Shown: positions 11,559 to 23,800, counted from the stretch's first letter. The stretch is 64,000 nt of DNA from Bos javanicus (GCF_032452875.1 NC_083873.1:74211987-74275986), one strand, 5' to 3'. The notes: generated from the sequence alone by a model not told the origin. Numbers and translations are program-made.

Positions 11559-11771
11559 CTTCCCAAGTGGATCCATGCTAAAGAATTTACCTGCCAATGC
11601 AGGAGACATGGGTTTGATCCCTGATCCCTGGGTTGGAAAGATCCCTTGGAGAAGGGAATGACAACCCACTCCAGTATTCTTGCCTGGAAAATTCCATGGA
11701 CAGAGGAGACTGACGGGCTACAGTTCATGGGGTTGCAAAGAGTCAGGCATGATTGAGCACACACACATGTG
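11559..11771 (+). mobile_element. Bov-tA SINE with TSD
   Basis: A full sense copy with head, B-box ('gggtttgatccctga', with a small local duplication of 'tgatccc') and body. It is flanked by the 9-bp direct repeat gtttcaagg (11550-11558 and 11772-11780). Confidence 0.93.
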
Positions 11772-11780
11772 GTTTCAAGG

Positions 11781-12089
11781 ATAAGAAACCCTGGTTTGCA
11801 AACCCAGCTTCTATTTCAGCTCAGAAAGATTTTCTTTTGTTTATATTGCAACATTTCTTCTGTTTTCTTTGCCTTGTTTTCTCCTTACGTAATAACTATA
11901 ATTTATAGATGAACCCCAAGATGTATCCTACAGATCTATCTCTTTAACATACTTTACATCCTCTGATTTGGGAGTATTTTTAAATGGTGGCTTTTAATTC
12001 ACAACCTACTTTCTGCAGAGAAAATCTGATTTTATTTATTTCAGTGTGCATTTAATTTCTGTTACACTCACCTGTTTATTTCTTTTTGT
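11781..12089. other. Unique DNA
   Basis: No recognisable feature. Confidence 0.4.
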
Positions 12090-12250
12090 TATTCAGTTGC
12101 TAAGTCGTGTCCAACTCTTTGGGACCCTATGTACTGCAACATGCCAGGCTTCCCTGTCCTTCACTATCTCCCAGAGTTTCCTCAAATTCATGTACATTGA
12201 GTCAGCGATGCCATTCAACCATCTCATCCTCTGCTTCCATCTTCTTTTGC
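12090..12250 (-). mobile_element. BovB 3' end fragment, antisense
   Basis: It starts at 'ttcagttgctaagtcgtgtc' and continues through 'actgcaacatgccaggcttc' and 'gatgccattcaaccatctca', the terminal 160 bp of BovB. It is more diverged than the other copies. Confidence 0.8.
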
Positions 12251-12413
12251 CTTTTATTTATGTATTTATGTATGTAGCTAGTTAGTATTTCATCCTATTC
12301 CTCCCTAATGCTTATCAGGTCTATTACTACTATGATTCACATTATCCCTGTTTCTCATATTTAACAGAGGCAATGCTCTCTTGAATCTCTTTTAGGGCTA
12401 CTATGCAGGTATT

Positions 12414-12693
12414 TGGAGAAGTCAGTGGCACCCCACTCCAGTACTCTTGCCTGGAAAATCCCATGGATGGAGGAGCCTGGAAGGCTGCAGTCCATGGGGT
12501 CGCTGAGGGTCAGACACGACTGAGCGACTTCACTTTTACTTTTCACTTTCATGCATTGGAGAAGGAAATGGCAACCCACTCCAATGTTCTTGCCTGGAGA
12601 ATCCCAGGGACGGGGAAGCCTGGTGGGCTACCGTCTATGGGGTCGCACAGAGTCAGACACAACTGAAGTGACTTAGCATAGCATAGCATAGCA
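12414..12693 (+). mobile_element. BovA2 dimeric SINE, (TAGCA)n tail
   Basis: Both monomers are present from 'ggagaagtcagtggcacccc' to 'gaagtgacttagcatagcat'. The tail is a pentamer repeat (tagca) rather than (AGC)n. A 12-bp TSD (tatgcaggtatt, 12402-12413 and 12694-12705) bounds it. The same pentamer tail occurs at 55868-56142 and in the stub at 54075. Confidence 0.95.
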
Positions 12694-12705
12694 TATGCAG
12701 GTATT

Positions 12706-13128
12706 ATATAATATTTTGTGATTCCTTTTTTTATAGAGTGCATCACACATAATGTAAATATTTTCCTCAGTCTTCTGATGCCATCACTCCTCTGAATCAT
12801 CTGAACTTCCTTCCTTCCATAAACAAAACGAGCAAAGAGTGTTGTTCATCATTCAGTTATAAAGAGTTAAGGCACAATCCACTGCAATCAATCCTGGACA
12901 GTGTACCCTTAAGGGAATTCAGGGTAAAAAATCAGAAAGAAACATTCTGTGCTTTGGGGGCAATAGATAGTTCAGATGCATATCTAAGGAAGAATTTCAA
13001 TGACTTTAGTTTCTTGTATTTTTCCATACACAGCAAAGCACTAAAATCATTAACTTGAAGTGTCAGTCCTGTTTGGTTAGCAGTAATCTCTTGCTTGACT
13101 ACATGTATTTCCTAACCTTAAAATTCAT

Positions 13129-13131
<3 letters not shown>
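12706..13131. other. Unique DNA
   Basis: No recognisable repeat or gene. Confidence 0.4.

Positions 13132-13168
<37 letters not shown>
13132..13168 (+). repeat. (AC)18 microsatellite
   Basis: An uninterrupted AC dinucleotide run of about 37 bp, preceded by 'acatac'. Perfect repeats of this length are commonly polymorphic. Confidence 0.97.
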
Positions 13169-13170
<2 letters not shown>

Positions 13171-13295
13171 CTCTACCTCTGAGAAGCAGTTCCTCAAAGC
13201 TATTTGAGACACTGTCTCCCAGGCTATAATCCTCACTATAACTGAAATTCACTGCTTGTATGTTGTGTATTTTTTTCAGTCGTTATTTTGCTCCA
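13169..13295 (+). repeat. ERV LTR 3' part (R-U5-like)
   Basis: 'gagacactgtctcccaggct', 'ataatcctcactataactga' and 'gttgtgtatttttttcagtc' match by eye the end of ruminant ERV LTRs, including a decayed poly(A)-signal region. I see no internal retroviral sequence downstream. Confidence 0.45.
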
Positions 13296-13415
13296 TCCTT
13301 CTTTCCTAATGTAGGGGAGGAAAAATAATTTTCTCTTTACCCTTCTAGGTTCTTGGCTGAGATCAGACTGTAATAAAATACATATTAAAAGGAGAAATAC
13401 AGAAGTTTAATAACA

Positions 13416-13626
13416 TGTACCATGCCATTCAGTCCAACTCTTTGCCACCCCATGGACTGTAGCCCACCAGGCTCCTCAGTCCATGGGACTATCAAGGCAA
13501 GAGTACTGGAGTGGGTTGCCATGCCCTCCTCCAGGGGATTTTCCCAACCCAGGGATTGAACCCCTGTCTCTTAGGTCCTGCATTGTCAGGCAGGTTCTTT
13601 ATCATTAATGCCACCTGGAAAGCCCA
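13416..13626 (-). mobile_element. Bov-tA SINE, antisense
   Basis: It runs from 'ccattcagtccaactctttg' through 'ccaggggattttcccaaccc' to 'ttatcattaatgccacctgg', the complemented tRNA head. A clean TSD is not obvious. Confidence 0.9.
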
Positions 13627-15773
13627 TCATGTATACCTCCTGTACATATAGGAGATACCCTGGAAAACTGAGCAACTCTCAGAAATGACCCAAGCCACCA
13701 TCTTAAATACAATCAACTGAAGACATAAGAACAAGGTATGTTTGTTGTGAAGATTTAAATAAGTTATTCCTCCATTAGTAAGAATTTCTAGAGATTCGGT
13801 CATCCTCCTCTTCCTGCTACAGAGAGGGAGATACGTTTACAAATGGAGAGTTTTTTTTTTTTTTTAATAAATGCAAATATCAGAAGGGTCATGTCTTCAG
13901 AGTTTTCTTATCTCTGCTGCTTCTTAAAAATCATTAGCCTAAACTGATCTATGCCAAAGAGGCACATTTTATAGTGACAAATCCTCTCCTTTCTTCCCTC
14001 CCTTCTTCCTTCTTTTCTTCCTTCCTTTTCTGCCTACTTTTTCTTGATTGAAGATTGACCTATATGACAGGTTATCAAATGTATCTTTTATCTATGTATA
14101 GTTTTATATATTCTGCCACCATTTTCTGCCTCTAAGTCTTAAATCCAGGAAGCACTGTGAAGAGTTAGATAGTTCCTAGATAAAGCTGGTATTCAATAAA
14201 CACAGCTTACTTTAATTCAAAAAGTATTATAATTTCCCCAGTAGAGTAAGAGTAATCCTGGTTTCAGGCCAGGAACACTTCTGTAGAGTCATGACCAAGA
14301 GAACAGGAATGAAGTTGAGAAGTGGTTGAAGCTATGAGTTAAGGAATACTATTCCCAGAGTACCAGCACTGCCTGAACACATGGATATAAACAAAAGCTT
14401 TAGCCAAGTAACTTTGTGCCCTCTGCCCCACACTCTAGGGACTTGTAGTTCTCGCACAGGCCATTTATCTTCCCAACAATTGTATCCTTTATGGTGCTCT
14501 CTCTCTCCAGCCATCTATCTTGATGGCAGACAAAACAAAGTAAACTGATAAATTACAGGTAGCAGTGTAGTCAATAAATGTCTCAGATCCCCAAATTTGT
14601 TTTACCATGTCCACCATGAAAAGATTGATAAATTCAAGTATGGAGGCCTGAAATTTTCTTATGACATAAGGGAGGGAGTAATGATTGAGGAACATCATTT
14701 GCTTGATTAGAATCAAAGTTATATGGTTTTCAAGAAAAATGACCACAAACTAGGGAAAAGAAGAAAAATCAAAGAACTATTTCTTTAATAAAACTATAAT
14801 ATTTTATCCTTGTTTACATAATATGAGGTTGAAACTTGATGACAACACTCATTATTAAGGTAAAACATTGGGATTCATGACTAATGCACTAAAATGATAA
14901 AAATGAAAAATAAAATCTTTAATCAAATGAATTAACTCTACAAGCCAATAAGGCATAAAAGAAGAATTACTAGCTAAGGCCAAGGCAATTCTAAATATAA
15001 GCTAAGTGGGAATGTAGGAAATAAAGACGACATAATCAAGAATTTAATTTTTTCCTGTGTGACTCCCATAACTCTGTTAATTTTCATTCTTATGCTTCTC
15101 AAGGCTTGAGTTAGTATTTCACTTCACATGGACAGTGCCAGTTTATTGCATATTTGGGAAAGCAAGAATATTCCCTATTTTTTCAAAATAATACCATTTT
15201 CAGTGCACCTGTTAACCACCACATAACATCACTCAATAGAACAGCTACAGACTTATTCCACTTTTATTCTTCCAGCTTTGTTTATGTTATTATTTGCCCT
15301 ACATCTTGTTATTAATTCTTTGTGTATTACCAGGCTACAGTGGCTACATTTAATGGCTCAGTTTGGCAAGACTTGAATTCTGTTTAATACAGTTTAATTA
15401 AGAATATTTTATTGTACTCAGAGTATACTGGTTACCATAACACAATTTCTCTGATAGTACTCTAATATTACTTGAAAACTTATATGGATCACTTTTATTG
15501 GTTAATGTTACTTTCAGTAAACCTCTTAGGGCCATATATTACATGATTACCAATAACCTAAATAATAACACTATCTTATCGGCTATGAAAAAATGCTGAA
15601 TCTCAAGAAAAATATGTAAATTTAGATCATAATTTGAAAATTGAAGTGTACTTTAGTTTGAAAATCACCTTAATTTAAATAAACATGTAATAGAGACCAT
15701 CTTACTTCCCATTCTAAGGCAGAGAGTCCATGGAGTTAGAAACTAAATGAACCCAACAAGGAAAAAATTATTA
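13627..15773. other. Unique AT-rich DNA with a polypyrimidine tract
   Basis: A T-run of about 16 lies near 13851-13866 and a CT-rich (TTCC-like) tract at 13984-14031. Otherwise I recognise no repeat, gene or RNA in this 2.1-kb stretch. Confidence 0.5.
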
Positions 15774-15893
15774 ATTCATTCCTTTATTCAATAAATATTT
15801 ATTGACCATCTAATATGTGTTATGTTACCTTCTAAGTACTAAATTATGGCTAGAATGGTAAAGGTCCCTACTTCATTGGAGTTATCCAATTTA
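15774..15893 (-). repeat. L2 LINE 3' end, antisense
   Basis: 'ttcattcctttattcaataa' followed by 'atatttattgaccatctaat' and, further on, 'aaaggtccctacttcattgg' matches the antisense L2 3' terminus. Confidence 0.65.
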
Positions 15894-16885
15894 GAACGAA
15901 AATGTAGCATTGACAGGTAGCTTTTGACTCATTGTTACTAAAGTATATATAATTATTTTACTATGTTCTTGGGGTTGCCAGTCCAGACGGTCATCTATAT
16001 CTATCATTTACCTCGAGAATGGCCTTAAGTAGGGCTCACTAAGCTTTTAGAAGCCTGGATCTATTAGGACAATGGAAATAACAATGGAACAAAATGGATG
16101 CATGTGCTGGTGTATCTGCAGACATTTTGCCTAAGCAACAGCATGTTCTCATCAGTATTTGTCACTGTGTGCTGACCCTCATTTGTGTTTACTTGTGGGC
16201 AATGAATTTTCTTCTTATAAAGCCCTCTAGCTGATGTCTGTATTTTGCAATTATAAATTTTTCACATATTGTTTTCTAAACAGAACACTACAATCAACTT
16301 TAGAATGGCAAGAAGGCAATCTTCTCCCATTTTGCCAATAATACACTACAATCTCTCATTTTTTAGTGGATCTTGAACCATAAAATGTGAGCCACATTTA
16401 CAAATAAGTTTTATAGTAAAAAATCAAAAGAAAATCAATGTTTAAAAGTCAAAGGAAAGTTAATGTTTAAATATATATATAACATATACATAACATATAT
16501 ATATATAACATATATATATATAAATTTTATCATATAATCAATGTAAACGTATCATTGAGATATTTTGTATTCTTCTGTTTTAAACTAGATCTTCAAATCC
16601 TGTATTTTACACTATAGCACATTTAAATATATAGTAACCAAAATTCAAGGGCTCAGTAGAACATGATGCCAGTAGCTACAGTATTGGACAGTGTAGTTCT
16701 GGAACACTGATGTGGGATTCTCTTCAATAATAGAAGATTTAACAGTCCATTAGAGAAACTGGAGGTCCAGTTTCCAGACCACATATAAAGAAATTGAAAA
16801 TCATCATTACCAACCCCACAACAAAACAAAAGTTCAATAACTGAATTCCAATAACATATGGGGATTAAAATAAACTGTCAAAAAT
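15894..16885. other. Unique AT-rich DNA with (TA)-rich tract
   Basis: A 'catatatatatata'-type low-complexity tract spans 16468-16530. Nothing else is recognisable. Confidence 0.5.
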
Positions 16886-16889
16886 TATT

Positions 16890-17008
16890 TTTTTTATTTT
16901 ATTTTTTATTTTTTTAATTTTATTTTATTTTTAAACTTGACAATATTGTACTGGTTTTGCCAAATATTGAAATGAATCTGCCACAGGTATACATGTGTTC
17001 CCCATGGG
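16890..17008 (-). mobile_element. L1 3' UTR fragment, antisense
   Basis: A T/A-rich tail is followed by 'caatattgtactggttttgc' and 'gaatctgccacaggtataca'. This is the same ruminant L1 3' end as at 10540. It stops at 'gttccccat' and is joined directly to BovB sequence. Confidence 0.85.
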
Positions 17009-17320
17009 AATATCAGTCCACCTTACCTGTCTGCTGAGAAATTTGTATGGAGGTCAAGAAGCAACAGTTAGAACTGGACAGGGAACAACAGATTGGTTCC
17101 AAATTGGGAAAGGAAAAAGTCAAGGTTGTATATTGTCACCTTGCTTATTTAACATATATGCAGAGAACATCATGTGAAATGCCAGGCTGAGTAGAGCACA
17201 AACTGGAATCAAGATTGCCAGGAGAAATATAAATCACCTCAGACATGCAGATGACATGACCCTTATGAAGAAAGCAAGAGGAACTGAAGAGCCACTTGAT
17301 GAATGAGGAGAGTGAAAGTG
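17003..17320 (+). mobile_element. BovB RT-domain fragment, sense
   Basis: It begins 'gggaatatcagtccacctta', includes 'cattgtcaccttgctt'-type sequence encoding 'LSPCLFNIYAENIM', and ends at the 'gatgaatgaggagagtgaaa' region. The 3' end of BovB is missing: the sequence passes at 17321 into the tail of an oppositely oriented BovB. The reading frame is broken past 17177. Confidence 0.88.
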
Positions 17321-18560
17321 CAGTTCAGTTCAGTCGCTCAGTCTGAATCTTTGTGACCCTGTGGACTGAAGCACACCAGGCTTCATTGTCCATCACCAAC
17401 ACCCAAGCTTGCTCAAACTCCTGTCCACTGAGTCAGTGATACCATCCAAACATCTCATCCTCTGTCATCCCCTTCTCCTCCTGCCTTCAATCTTTCCCAG
17501 CATCAGGGTCTTCTCCAGTGAGTCAGTTCTGCACATCAGGTGGCCAAAGTATTGGAGTTTCAGCTTCAACATCAGTCTTTCCAATGAATATTCAAGACTG
17601 ATTTCCTTCAGGATGAACTGGGTAGATCTCCTTGCTGTCCAAGGGACTCTCAAAAGTCTTCTCCAACATTACAGTTCAAAAGCATAAATTCTTCAACGTT
17701 CAACTTTCTTGATAGTCCAACTCTCACATCCACACATGATGACTGGAAAAACCATAACTTTGACTAGACAGAGCTTTGTTGGCAAAGTAATGTCTCTGCT
17801 TTTTAATATGCTGTCTGGGTTGGTCATAACTTTTCTTCCAAGGAGCAAGTGTCTTTTAATTTCATGGCTACAGTCATCATCTTCAGTGATTTAGGAGCCC
17901 CCCAAAATAAAGTCTCTCACCGTTTCCATTGTTTCCCCATGTATTTGCCATAAAATGATATGACCAGATGCCATGATCTTAGTTTTCCAAATGTTGAGTT
18001 TTAAGTAAACTTTTTCACTCTCTTCTTTCACTTTCATCAAGAGGCTCTTTAGTTCTTCTTCACTTTCTGCCATAAAGGTGGTGTCATCTGCATATCTGAG
18101 GTTATTGGCATCTCTCCCAGCAATCTTGATTCCTGCTTGTGCTTCATCCAGCCCAGCATTTCTTATGATGTACTCTGCATATAAGTTAAATAAACAAGGT
18201 GACAATATACAGCCTCGATGTACTCCTTTTCCTATTTGGAAACAGTCTGTTTTACAATGTCCAATTCTAACTGTTGCTTCCTGATCCACATGCAGATTTC
18301 TCAAGAGGCTGGTCAGGTGGTCTGGTATTCCCATCTCTTTCAGAATTTTCCACAGTTTGTTGTGACCCACACAGTCAAAGTCTTTGGCATAGTCAATAAA
18401 CCATAAGTAGGTGTTTTTCTGGAACTCTCTTGCTTTTTCAATGATCCAGCCGGATGTTGGTAATTTGAGATTTGGTTCCTCTGCCTTTTCTAAATCCAGC
18501 TTGAACATCTGGAAGTTCACAGTTCATGTACTGTTGAAGCCTGACTTGGATAATTTTGTG
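17321..18560 (-). mobile_element. BovB LINE, 1.24 kb, antisense
   Basis: From the complemented tail ('cagttcagttcagtcgctca') this runs through the C-terminal domain and RT to about 18560. The minus-strand frame 17891-18520 (209 codons) is one of the longest BovB frames here. It spans RT from 'YLWFIDYAKDFD' (first catalytic aspartate region) through 'NNLRYADDTTFMAESEEELK' (YADD). Stops and frameshifts on both sides leave it non-functional. Confidence 0.93.
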
Positions 18561-18607
18561 TAAGTGTTAAGCATGTATTTCTCCACTGTCTCCATTTATG
18601 AGTGTGT

Positions 18608-18830
18608 ATGTGTGCTCAGTCGCTTTATTCGTGTCTGACTCTTTGCTGCCCCATGGACTGTAGCCTGTCAGGCTCCTCCATTTATGGGATTCCCCCTGCA
18701 AGAATACTGGAGTGGATTGCCATGCCCTCCTCCAGGGGAACTTCCCAACCCAGGGTTCAAACCTGCATTTCCTGTGGCTCCTTCATTGCAGGTGGTTCCT
18801 TTACCACTGAGCTACCTGGGGAAGCTCCCA
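18608..18830 (-). mobile_element. Bov-tA SINE, antisense
   Basis: It opens with 'tgtgctcagtcgctttattc' and closes with the complemented tRNA head 'cctttaccactgagctacct'. It follows the BovB copy with about 45 bp between them. Confidence 0.92.
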
Positions 18831-19330
18831 TTAATAAATATTCTTATACATTTTAGGAAAATTTTGGTAATGTTGTTTCTAAGACTATTATCGAGGTGTC
18901 CATTTTCTTTAAAATTTTCTTTCTAAACACACACCAATATAAACACAATACAATGTTTACTTGGTTGATTCTCTGGACTATTTGGCTATAAGAAAAGCAT
19001 GTGTGTAAGACATATAGTTCATGTTACTATATGGATATGACACCTGGAATTTGATTGCTCCCCTCAAACCATTTTGTTTATGCTTAGATTCTGCACTGTA
19101 TTGTAGGTAGCTGGCTTTGCTGTATAATTGATGTGCACATAGTTGTATTTTTCACTTTCATTCTCACTTTACATTTAAAAAAGAACATGTGAAACAGCTA
19201 AATCAAAACCCTCACTAATATACATGATGAATAAACAAATACATTAATTATGCTTCTTTAAACTGTCAGTTACTCAAATAACATTTCTACCTAATTTACA
19301 TTAATGAAAGTTCATATTTAATCAAGGATT

Positions 19331-19364
<34 letters not shown>

Positions 19365-20215
19365 AGGGAAAAAACTTATGGGAAAAATAATAGACTAAAG
19401 CTAAGAGATTACCAAAATCCTGGCAGACATTTTTCTTAAATGTGAGGTTGATAAAGAATTAAAGTCTCTTTCTTCAGCTCTACACATACATACAGATTCT
19501 CAGCCACCTCCAGATTGTTGCTATAACCCCAACTTCAGACAGGTCACCTTTATCTTGTAGAGAAGACTTCTACATATTTTAGTTCTAACAGTAACCCTAG
19601 GAAACAAGTTTTCAAAAATAATAAACACAGACCTCTTGGCACAAAATTCCTGTGAACTATCTATTGAACTGATTTTTGTCTACCATTTGAACTTTTCAGT
19701 TTCTTTGTTTCAACAGTTATAATTATTAGGACAAAAAATTTGCTGGAGATGAGCAGGGACACAAATCACCATTGGATGCATGGTTAACTGAGGAAAATAA
19801 ATTGAAAGTATTCTTAAATATTATAGTTAAAAAGGTATTTTATATTACATGAGTTAAAGAAAAATTGCAAACTTCAGCAGACTCATACATAAATCCTTAG
19901 AACTGGAGCAGTGAATAAAATGTTCTAAGTCAGTCCAGAAGACCACATACAAACATCTGGTATAAACTAGAAATTGGGTTTGGGTTTGCACATTATTCCA
20001 TGAGTTTCACAAGGGAAATAGAAGTACAAAGGAAAAGGTAAAAAAATGAACATTAATGTTTGATGTATTAGATCAGTAACTCTCGTCATTGACGATCTAG
20101 GCAAAACACCATGATACAAGGAAAGTGTTCACTCAGAACTAGACAACAATAGCAGCAGTCTTGTCATTGTCAACCTAGTCTTTATTAAATATTAAGTACA
20201 TGATGATTCACACTT
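18831..20215. other. Unique AT-rich DNA with (AT)14
   Basis: A perfect AT dinucleotide run lies at about 19333-19361. No other feature is recognisable in this stretch. Confidence 0.5.
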
Positions 20216-20333
20216 TAGAGCTTCTCTGGTGACTCAGTGATAAAGAATACACCTGCCAATGCAGGAAATGAAAGTTTGATCCCTGAGTCAGGAAGATCCC
20301 TTGGAGAAGGAAATGGCAACCCACTCTAGTATT
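20216..20333 (+). mobile_element. Bov-tA SINE, 5' part (host of an L1)
   Basis: The head 'cttctctggtgactcagtga' and body to 'caacccactctagtatt' stop at an L1 insertion. The SINE resumes at 22078. The last 13 bases (20321-20333) are duplicated at 22078-22090 with one mismatch, as the target-site duplication. Confidence 0.93.
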
Positions 20334-22077
20334 TTTTTTTTTTTTTAATTCAAGGATAATTGCTCTACAGAATTTCATTGTTTTCTGTCAAACCTCAACA
20401 TGAATCAATCATAGGTATACATATATCGCCTCTCTTCTGAACCTCCCTCCCATCTTCCTCCCATCTCCTTCCCCATCCCACCCCTCTAGGTTGATACAGT
20501 GTCCCTGTTCGAGTTTCCTGAGCCATACAGCAAATTCCCATTGGCTATCTATTTTACAAATGGTAATGTGAGTTTCCATGTTACTCTTTCCATAGATCTC
20601 ATCCTCTCCTCCCCTCTCCCCATGTCCATAAGTCTATTCTCTATGCCTGTTTCTCCATTGCTGCCCTGTAAATAAATTCTTCGGTACCATTTTTCTAGAT
20701 TCCATATATGTGCATTAGAATACAATATTTATCTTTCTCTTTCTAACTTAACTTCACGCTGTATAATAGGTTCTAGGTTCACCCACCTCATTAGAACTAA
20801 CTCAAATGCCTTCCTTTTCATGGCTGAGTAATATTCTATTGTGTATATATACCACAACTTCTTTATCCATTCATCTGTTGATGGACATCTAGGTTGCTTC
20901 CATGTTCTAGCTAAGGTAAATAGTGCTGTAATGAACAATGGGATACATGTGTCTTTTTTTATTTTGGTTTCCTTGGGGTATATGCCTGGGAGTGGGATTG
21001 CTAGGTCGTATGGTGGTTTTATTCCTAATTTTTAAAGAAATATCCATACCGTCTTCCATAGTGGCTGTTTCAATTTATATTCCCATCAACAGTGCTAGAG
21101 CGTTCCCTTTTCTCCACACCCTCTCCAGCATGTGTTGTTTGTAAAACTTTTGATGATGGCCATTCTGACCGGTGTGATGTGATATCTCAATGTAGTTTTG
21201 ATATGCATTTCTCTAATAATGAGTGATGTTGAGCATCTTTGCATGTGTTTGTTAGCCATCTGTATGTCTTCTTTGGAGAAATGTCTGTTTAGGTACTTTT
21301 TGCACTTTTTGATTGGGTTGTTTGTTTTTCTGACATTGAGTTGTATTAGCTGCTTGTATATTGTGGAAATTAATCCTTTGTCAGTTCTTTCATTTGCTAT
21401 TATTTTCTCCCATTCTGAGGGTTGTCTTTTCACCTTGCTTATAGTTCCCTTTGCTGTGCAAAAGCTTTTAATCAGGTCCCACTTGTTTACTTTTGTTTTT
21501 ATTTCCATTACTCTAGGAGGAGGATTTCATAGAGGATCTTGCTTTGATTTATGTCATTGAGTGCTATGCCTATGTTTTCCTCTAAGACTTTTATAGTTTG
21601 TGGCCTTACATTTAAATCTTTTATCCATTTTGAGTTTATCTTTGTGTATCATGTTAGGAAGTGTTCTAATTTCATTCTTTTCCGTGTAGCTGTCCAGTTC
21701 TCCCAGCACCATTTATTGAAGAGGCTATCTTTGCCCCATTGTATATTCTTGCCTCCTCTGTCAAAAATAAGGTACCAATGTAAATGGATTAAACACTCCA
21801 ACCAAAATACACAGACTGGCTGAATGGATACCAAAAAAGACCCATATGTATGCTCTTTACAAGAAACCCACTTCAGATCTAAAGACATATATTGACTGAA
21901 AGTGAGAGGATGTAAAAATATATTCCATGCAAATGGGAAGCAAAAGAAAGCTGGAGTAGCAATCCTCATATCAGACAAAATAGACCTTAAAATAAAGAAG
22001 ATTATAAGAGATAAGGAAGGTCACTACACAATGATCAAGGGATCAGTCCAAGAGGAAGACATAATAATTGTAATTAT
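20334..22077 (-). mobile_element. L1 LINE with 5' inversion inside Bov-tA
   Basis: 20334-21772 is antisense L1: a T-run (the poly(A) tail), the 3' UTR, then the ORF2 C-terminus. The minus-strand frame 21095-21508 includes the cysteine-rich 'NTCWRGCGEKGTL' segment, and 20729-20938 carries 'ARTWKQPRCPSTDEWIKKLW'. At 21773 the orientation flips: 21773-22077 is sense-strand ORF2 N-terminal endonuclease sequence ('GHYTMIKGSVQEEDIIIV'). The whole 1,744-bp block sits between one 13-bp TSD. This is the structure expected of twin priming, in which a second primer on the target copies an upstream part of the RNA. The RT region between the two parts was lost. Confidence 0.93.
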
Positions 22078-22185
22078 CCACTCCAGTATTCTTGATACTT
22101 ACCTGAGAAATCCCAGGGAAAAAGGAGCCTGGCAGTCTATAGGGTCAAAAAGAGTCAGACACGACTAAGTGACTGAGTACACATG
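22078..22185 (+). mobile_element. Bov-tA SINE, 3' part
   Basis: It resumes at 'ccactccagtattcttgata' and ends 'gacacgactaagtgactgag', completing the SINE that starts at 20216. Confidence 0.92.
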
Positions 22186-23484
22186 CTTCATGCTTTGCAC
22201 TAATTTCTCAATTAATCGTTAGAATAATCACATGGTACAGATTTTTTTTTATTTTCCCATCTATCAGATAAATCTGTTTGATTTATCAGACTAATAAACT
22301 TTATCTGGCAGATAAATCAACTAAAGTTTCAAGTAGTTAGTTACTTCAGTATCACAAAGGTACTAAAGGTGGGAAATTTAGTTCCTGAGCCTTTACTTAA
22401 AGCTTTAGGACTTAAATACTATACTCCATCTAAGTGTATATATAATATGTATTACAGTATTTAGCCCTTACTTAAATACTGTATTCCATCTAAGTGATCT
22501 TTGAATCCTCTGTATTATTTTCTGAGAAAGCCTACATTTATTAAATGAATGTCTCCAAGTAAAAGTCTTGAACAATCTACTGAACTTATTTTAAAATCTT
22601 CTCTGAATATTCTTCCATTGCAAGCTAGATCTCATGATTTCAAAGTCATATTTCTACTTATACCTGGAAATCTTTGAGCTGAGAGTTCTGTTTTCCAGGG
22701 TAGTTGCTACTTTTTTCTCCACATTTACCCAGCCAAAAGGTTTTCCTCAAGAAATGTTTAAAATTGATATTCACAATTCTCTTCTCATTTTGCTTCAGTG
22801 GTAGCAAATACATTATTTGGATAATTTTTGTGTTTACATCTTCATTAGGAATAGAAATCCTGATTTATTTCCACTGAATATTTTATTTTGATGTCCCTTT
22901 TCCCTTAACAGTAAGTTTTTTATGAGTTTTTAAAAATCTCAAACTCATTAAATTGATGTATTTCACAATATGTATATTTGGAAGAAGAATGGAGACATAT
23001 ACACATATATCAGGATGTTAGTGATAGGTACTGACTTTTGGAAATGAAAAAATAGCTTGTTTGAGACTAAAGATTCTTCAGATATTAAATATAAATTTGG
23101 AAAATTTTTTTAAATTCTACTATTTGAAAGAGTTAGAGATACATTAAAAGTAGCCAGAAACAAGGGAGGAAAAGAGTCCGCCCCTATTAAAATAAGGATA
23201 CTATATTAGGAAAGACTTGTATTTATGTGGCTTTTCATGGCAAGGCAACTAGAATTCAAAGGAAAAGATAAGTGATTGAGAAGTCTTTGGAATGGATTTA
23301 GGATTGTCAAAGAACCTGAAGAAGCAAGGAGAAATCCTGGAAAGAATCTTCTAGCAAAGAAGCCTCAAGGCTTCAGCTGACCTCAGAAGCATGCATGTGA
23401 GTAAGAGACTCTGAAGATTCTGGTGGAAGGTGGCATCAGTGGTCAGGCTGAGGAAATGGAGACTTTTGATTGTGACCTACCACA
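22186..23484. other. Unique AT-rich DNA
   Basis: No recognisable repeat or gene. A local near-repeat of 'ttaaatactatactccatct' and 'ttaaatactgtattccatct' occurs at about 22413 and 22473. Confidence 0.45.
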
Positions 23485-23800
23485 AGGATGTGTATTTGTT
23501 TTCTGTCACAGCATAATAAATTACCAAAAACTAAAAAATACTCATTTGTTATCTCATACTCACAGGGACGGGGGAGCCTTGTGGGCTGCCGTCTCTGGGG
23601 TCACATAGAGTCGGACACGACTGAAGCGACTTAGCAGCAGCCGCAGCAGTACTCAGAAGCCTGGCCATAGCTTAGCTGGACCCTCTGCTTGGGCACAGGC
23701 TGCAAAGCATCAACTGGGGCCAGAGTATCCTTTGAAGACTGAAGTAGTCTCCTAAACTCACTCTCTCTTTTGGCAGGATTAATTTCTTAGCAATTTTTCT
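23485..23800 (-). repeat. Ancient LTR-like repeat, split by a SINE
   Basis: 'ctgtcacagcataataaatt' with 'accaaaaactaaaaaatact', and after the SINE 'ctggccatagcttagctgga' with 'ccctctgcttgggcacaggc', recall an old mammal-wide interspersed repeat, probably of LTR (MaLR-like) type. I cannot name the family with confidence. Confidence 0.4.
23563..23649 (+). mobile_element. BovA2 SINE, 3' monomer end
   Basis: It starts at 'agggacgggggagcct' and ends in 'gcgacttagcagcagccgca', so it is 5'-truncated to under 90 bp. Short direct repeats (tactca, 23557-23562 and 23650-23655) flank it. Confidence 0.88.

Noticed and set aside
17891..18520. 209-codon minus-strand frame, one of the longest in the window
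   Set aside because: It is BovB reverse transcriptase (FIDYAKDFD and YADD motifs) in a truncated element, not a host gene.
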